Shown here: piece by piece, positions 62,883 through 63,836 of the stretch
Layout of the letters: the number at the start of each line of letters is the position of its first letter
How positions within the stretch are numbered: position 1 is the stretch's first letter
Notes under the pieces: generated by a model
Databases searched by the model: none
What the model saw: the letters and a program-made list of their open reading frames with translations, nothing else
Told to the model about the DNA's origin: nothing
Translations under genes and position numbers: made by a program
Assembly (NCBI GenBank): GCA_946498245.1
Contig: CAMMNN010000018.1
Coordinates: forward strand, 1-63,836
Source of the DNA: an uncultured Clostridium sp.
Lineage (GTDB): Bacteria > Bacillota > Clostridia > Lachnospirales > Lachnospiraceae
Direction of reading: 5' to 3'
DNA length: 63,836 nucleotides

Positions 62883-63506
62883 ATGAAGCCAACTATTATC
62901 GGAATCGCCGGCGGTACCGGCTCCGGAAAATCCACTTTTACAAACCGGCTCAAAGAGGCCTTTGGAACCCAGGTGGCCGTTCTGTATCATGACAATTATT
63001 ACCGTTCCCATGATGAACTTCCTTTTGAAAAGCGGAAAAAGCTGAACTACGACCATCCCGATGCCTTTGAAACCGATCTTCTGGTCAAGCATTTAACCCG
63101 GCTCAAAGAGGGACAGGCTATCGAATGTCCTGTCTATGATTATACGGTCCACAACCGTTCCCAGGAAACCGTCCGTATTGAGCCGAAACCCGTTATTCTT
63201 CTGGAGGGGATCCTGGTTCTCTTTGATGAACGGATTCGGGATTTGCTGGATATTAAAGTCTTTGTAGATGCTGATGCTGACGAAAGGATTCTCCGCCGTA
63301 TTCTCAGGGACACCAAAGAGCGCGGCCGGGATGTGGAGGGCATTATTTCCCAGTACCTGACCACCGTAAAGCCCATGCACAACCTCTATGTGGAACCCAC
63401 CAAAGTATTTGCCGACATTATTACCAACAGCGGAATGAACGACATTGCCTTTGATCTTATGAGGGGCAAAATCCACACCCTTTTGTCTGAAGCGAAAATA
63501 TTATAA
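62883..63506 (+). CDS. udk: Uridine/cytidine kinase
   Basis: 207 residues, full length. P-loop IAGGTGSGKSTFTNRL at residue 8; HDNYYRSHDELPFEKRKKLN; nucleoside-site YDYTVHNRSQE; lid with RRILRDTKERGRDVEGI. Phosphorylates uridine and cytidine with ATP or GTP. AGGAG lies five bases before the ATG; the longer frame upstream is not used. Confidence 0.96.
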   Translation: MKPTIIGIAGGTGSGKSTFTNRLKEAFGTQVAVLYHDNYYRSHDELPFEKRKKLNYDHPDAFETDLLVKHLTRLKEGQAIECPVYDYTVHNRSQETVRIEPKPVILLEGILVLFDERIRDLLDIKVFVDADADERILRRILRDTKERGRDVEGIISQYLTTVKPMHNLYVEPTKVFADIITNSGMNDIAFDLMRGKIHTLLSEAKIL

Positions 63507-63515
63507 GCAAGGGCA

Positions 63516-63573
63516 GCGGAAAAAATTTCCGCAGCAAAAAAAGAAAGGACCGGGATCGTCTGATTCCAGTCCT
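63516..63573. terminator. Bidirectional terminator between udk and rplL
   Basis: Hairpin GCGGAAA/TTTCCGC (63516-63532) followed by a second hairpin AGGAC and GGGATC / GATTCC and GTCCT (63546-63573). A-tracts between the two give a strong T-tract on the minus strand for rplL. Confidence 0.8.
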
Positions 63574-63618
63574 CTCTTTTCATAATACCCGAGTAAACGA
63601 ATATTTATTGTAGTCTAA

Positions 63619-63836
63619 TTACTTCAGAGTAACCTTAGCGCCTTCAGCCTCTAATTTGGTCTTGATGTCCTCAGCCTCTTCCTTGGAAGCGCCCTGCTTA
63701 ACTACCTTGGGAGCTCCGTCAACTACGTCCTTAGCTTCCTTTAAGCCTAAGCCGGTAACTTCACGAACAACTTTGATAACCTTAACCTTGTTGGGGCCAA
63801 CTTCGGTCAGCTCAACGTCAAATTCGGTCTTCTCTT
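63619..63836 (-). CDS. rplL: Ribosomal protein L7/L12 (C-terminal part)
   Basis: The last 72 codons and stop; the start lies outside the window. It reads [65 protein letters not shown], an exact family match for the globular domain that recruits translation factors. Codon use is strongly biased, as expected for a highly expressed gene. Confidence 0.97.
   Translation of the reverse strand, partial: EKTEFDVELTEVGPNKVKVIKVVREVTGLGLKEAKDVVDGAPKVVKQGASKEEAEDIKTKLEAEGAKVTLK

Noticed and set aside
1..63836. tRNA, rRNA, prophage or plasmid functions
   Set aside because: No tRNA T-loop pattern, ribosomal RNA segment, integrase, capsid or replication gene was seen anywhere.

Overview
The window reads as chromosomal DNA from an anaerobic Gram-positive gut bacterium of the Clostridia, most likely Lachnospiraceae. 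This is inferred from strong AGGAGG-type ribosome sites, consensus sigma-A promoters, lipoprotein and signal-peptide genes without outer-membrane systems, glycogen genes, two cysteine-type sulfatases, a PotC-PotD fusion, and families common in that group (DUF3810, DUF1576, DUF134/NifX, ChW-repeat deacetylase, GLUG surface protein). Species cannot be told from the sequence. There are no tRNA or rRNA genes and no CRISPR array.

Layout. 1-5.0 kb: VOC protein, MATE exporter, three-repeat lipoprotein, purine nucleoside phosphorylase, acidic membrane protein. 5.2-11.8 kb: a large GLUG/coiled-coil surface protein, an overlapping MMPL/RND transporter and a divergent TetR gene, the most likely poorly described system here. 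11.8-14.7 kb: polysaccharide deacetylase, HD hydrolase, membrane-anchored protein. 14.8-20.1 kb: glycogen and glucan genes (malQ, glgB) with a lone HicB and an MscS channel. 20.2-26.1 kb: DUF3810 protein, signal peptidase, a gene graveyard with an IS1182-like transposase remnant, small secreted protein, rpiB-aroC, lactonase.

26.1-33.9 kb: peptidase C26 behind a structured leader, an XRE membrane regulator, a cytidine-deaminase-like gene, and a complete polyamine import operon (XRE-cupin regulator, potA, potB, fused potCD). 33.2-42.2 kb: Crp regulator, YtcJ amidohydrolase, then a thiolase and CoA-transferase cluster with a TetR regulator, and MFS and GntP transporters. 42.5-43.2 kb: RelB/RelE toxin-antitoxin pair. 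43.4-52.5 kb: a sulfated-glycan locus, with an ABC importer and sulfatase on one strand and a second sulfatase plus a membrane-bound AraC sensor on the other. 52.5-59.1 kb: esterase, two MATE exporters each beside its own regulator, TauE/SafE permease. 59.3 kb to end: nagA, a DUF134-NifX fusion with its own palindromic promoter, DUF1576, udk, and the 3' end of rplL.

The common themes are uptake and breakdown of host or dietary glycans (sulfatases, importer, nagA, esterase), storage glycan handling, and export (three MATE proteins, one MMPL). Starts were moved downstream from the longest frame wherever a good ribosome site supports it.
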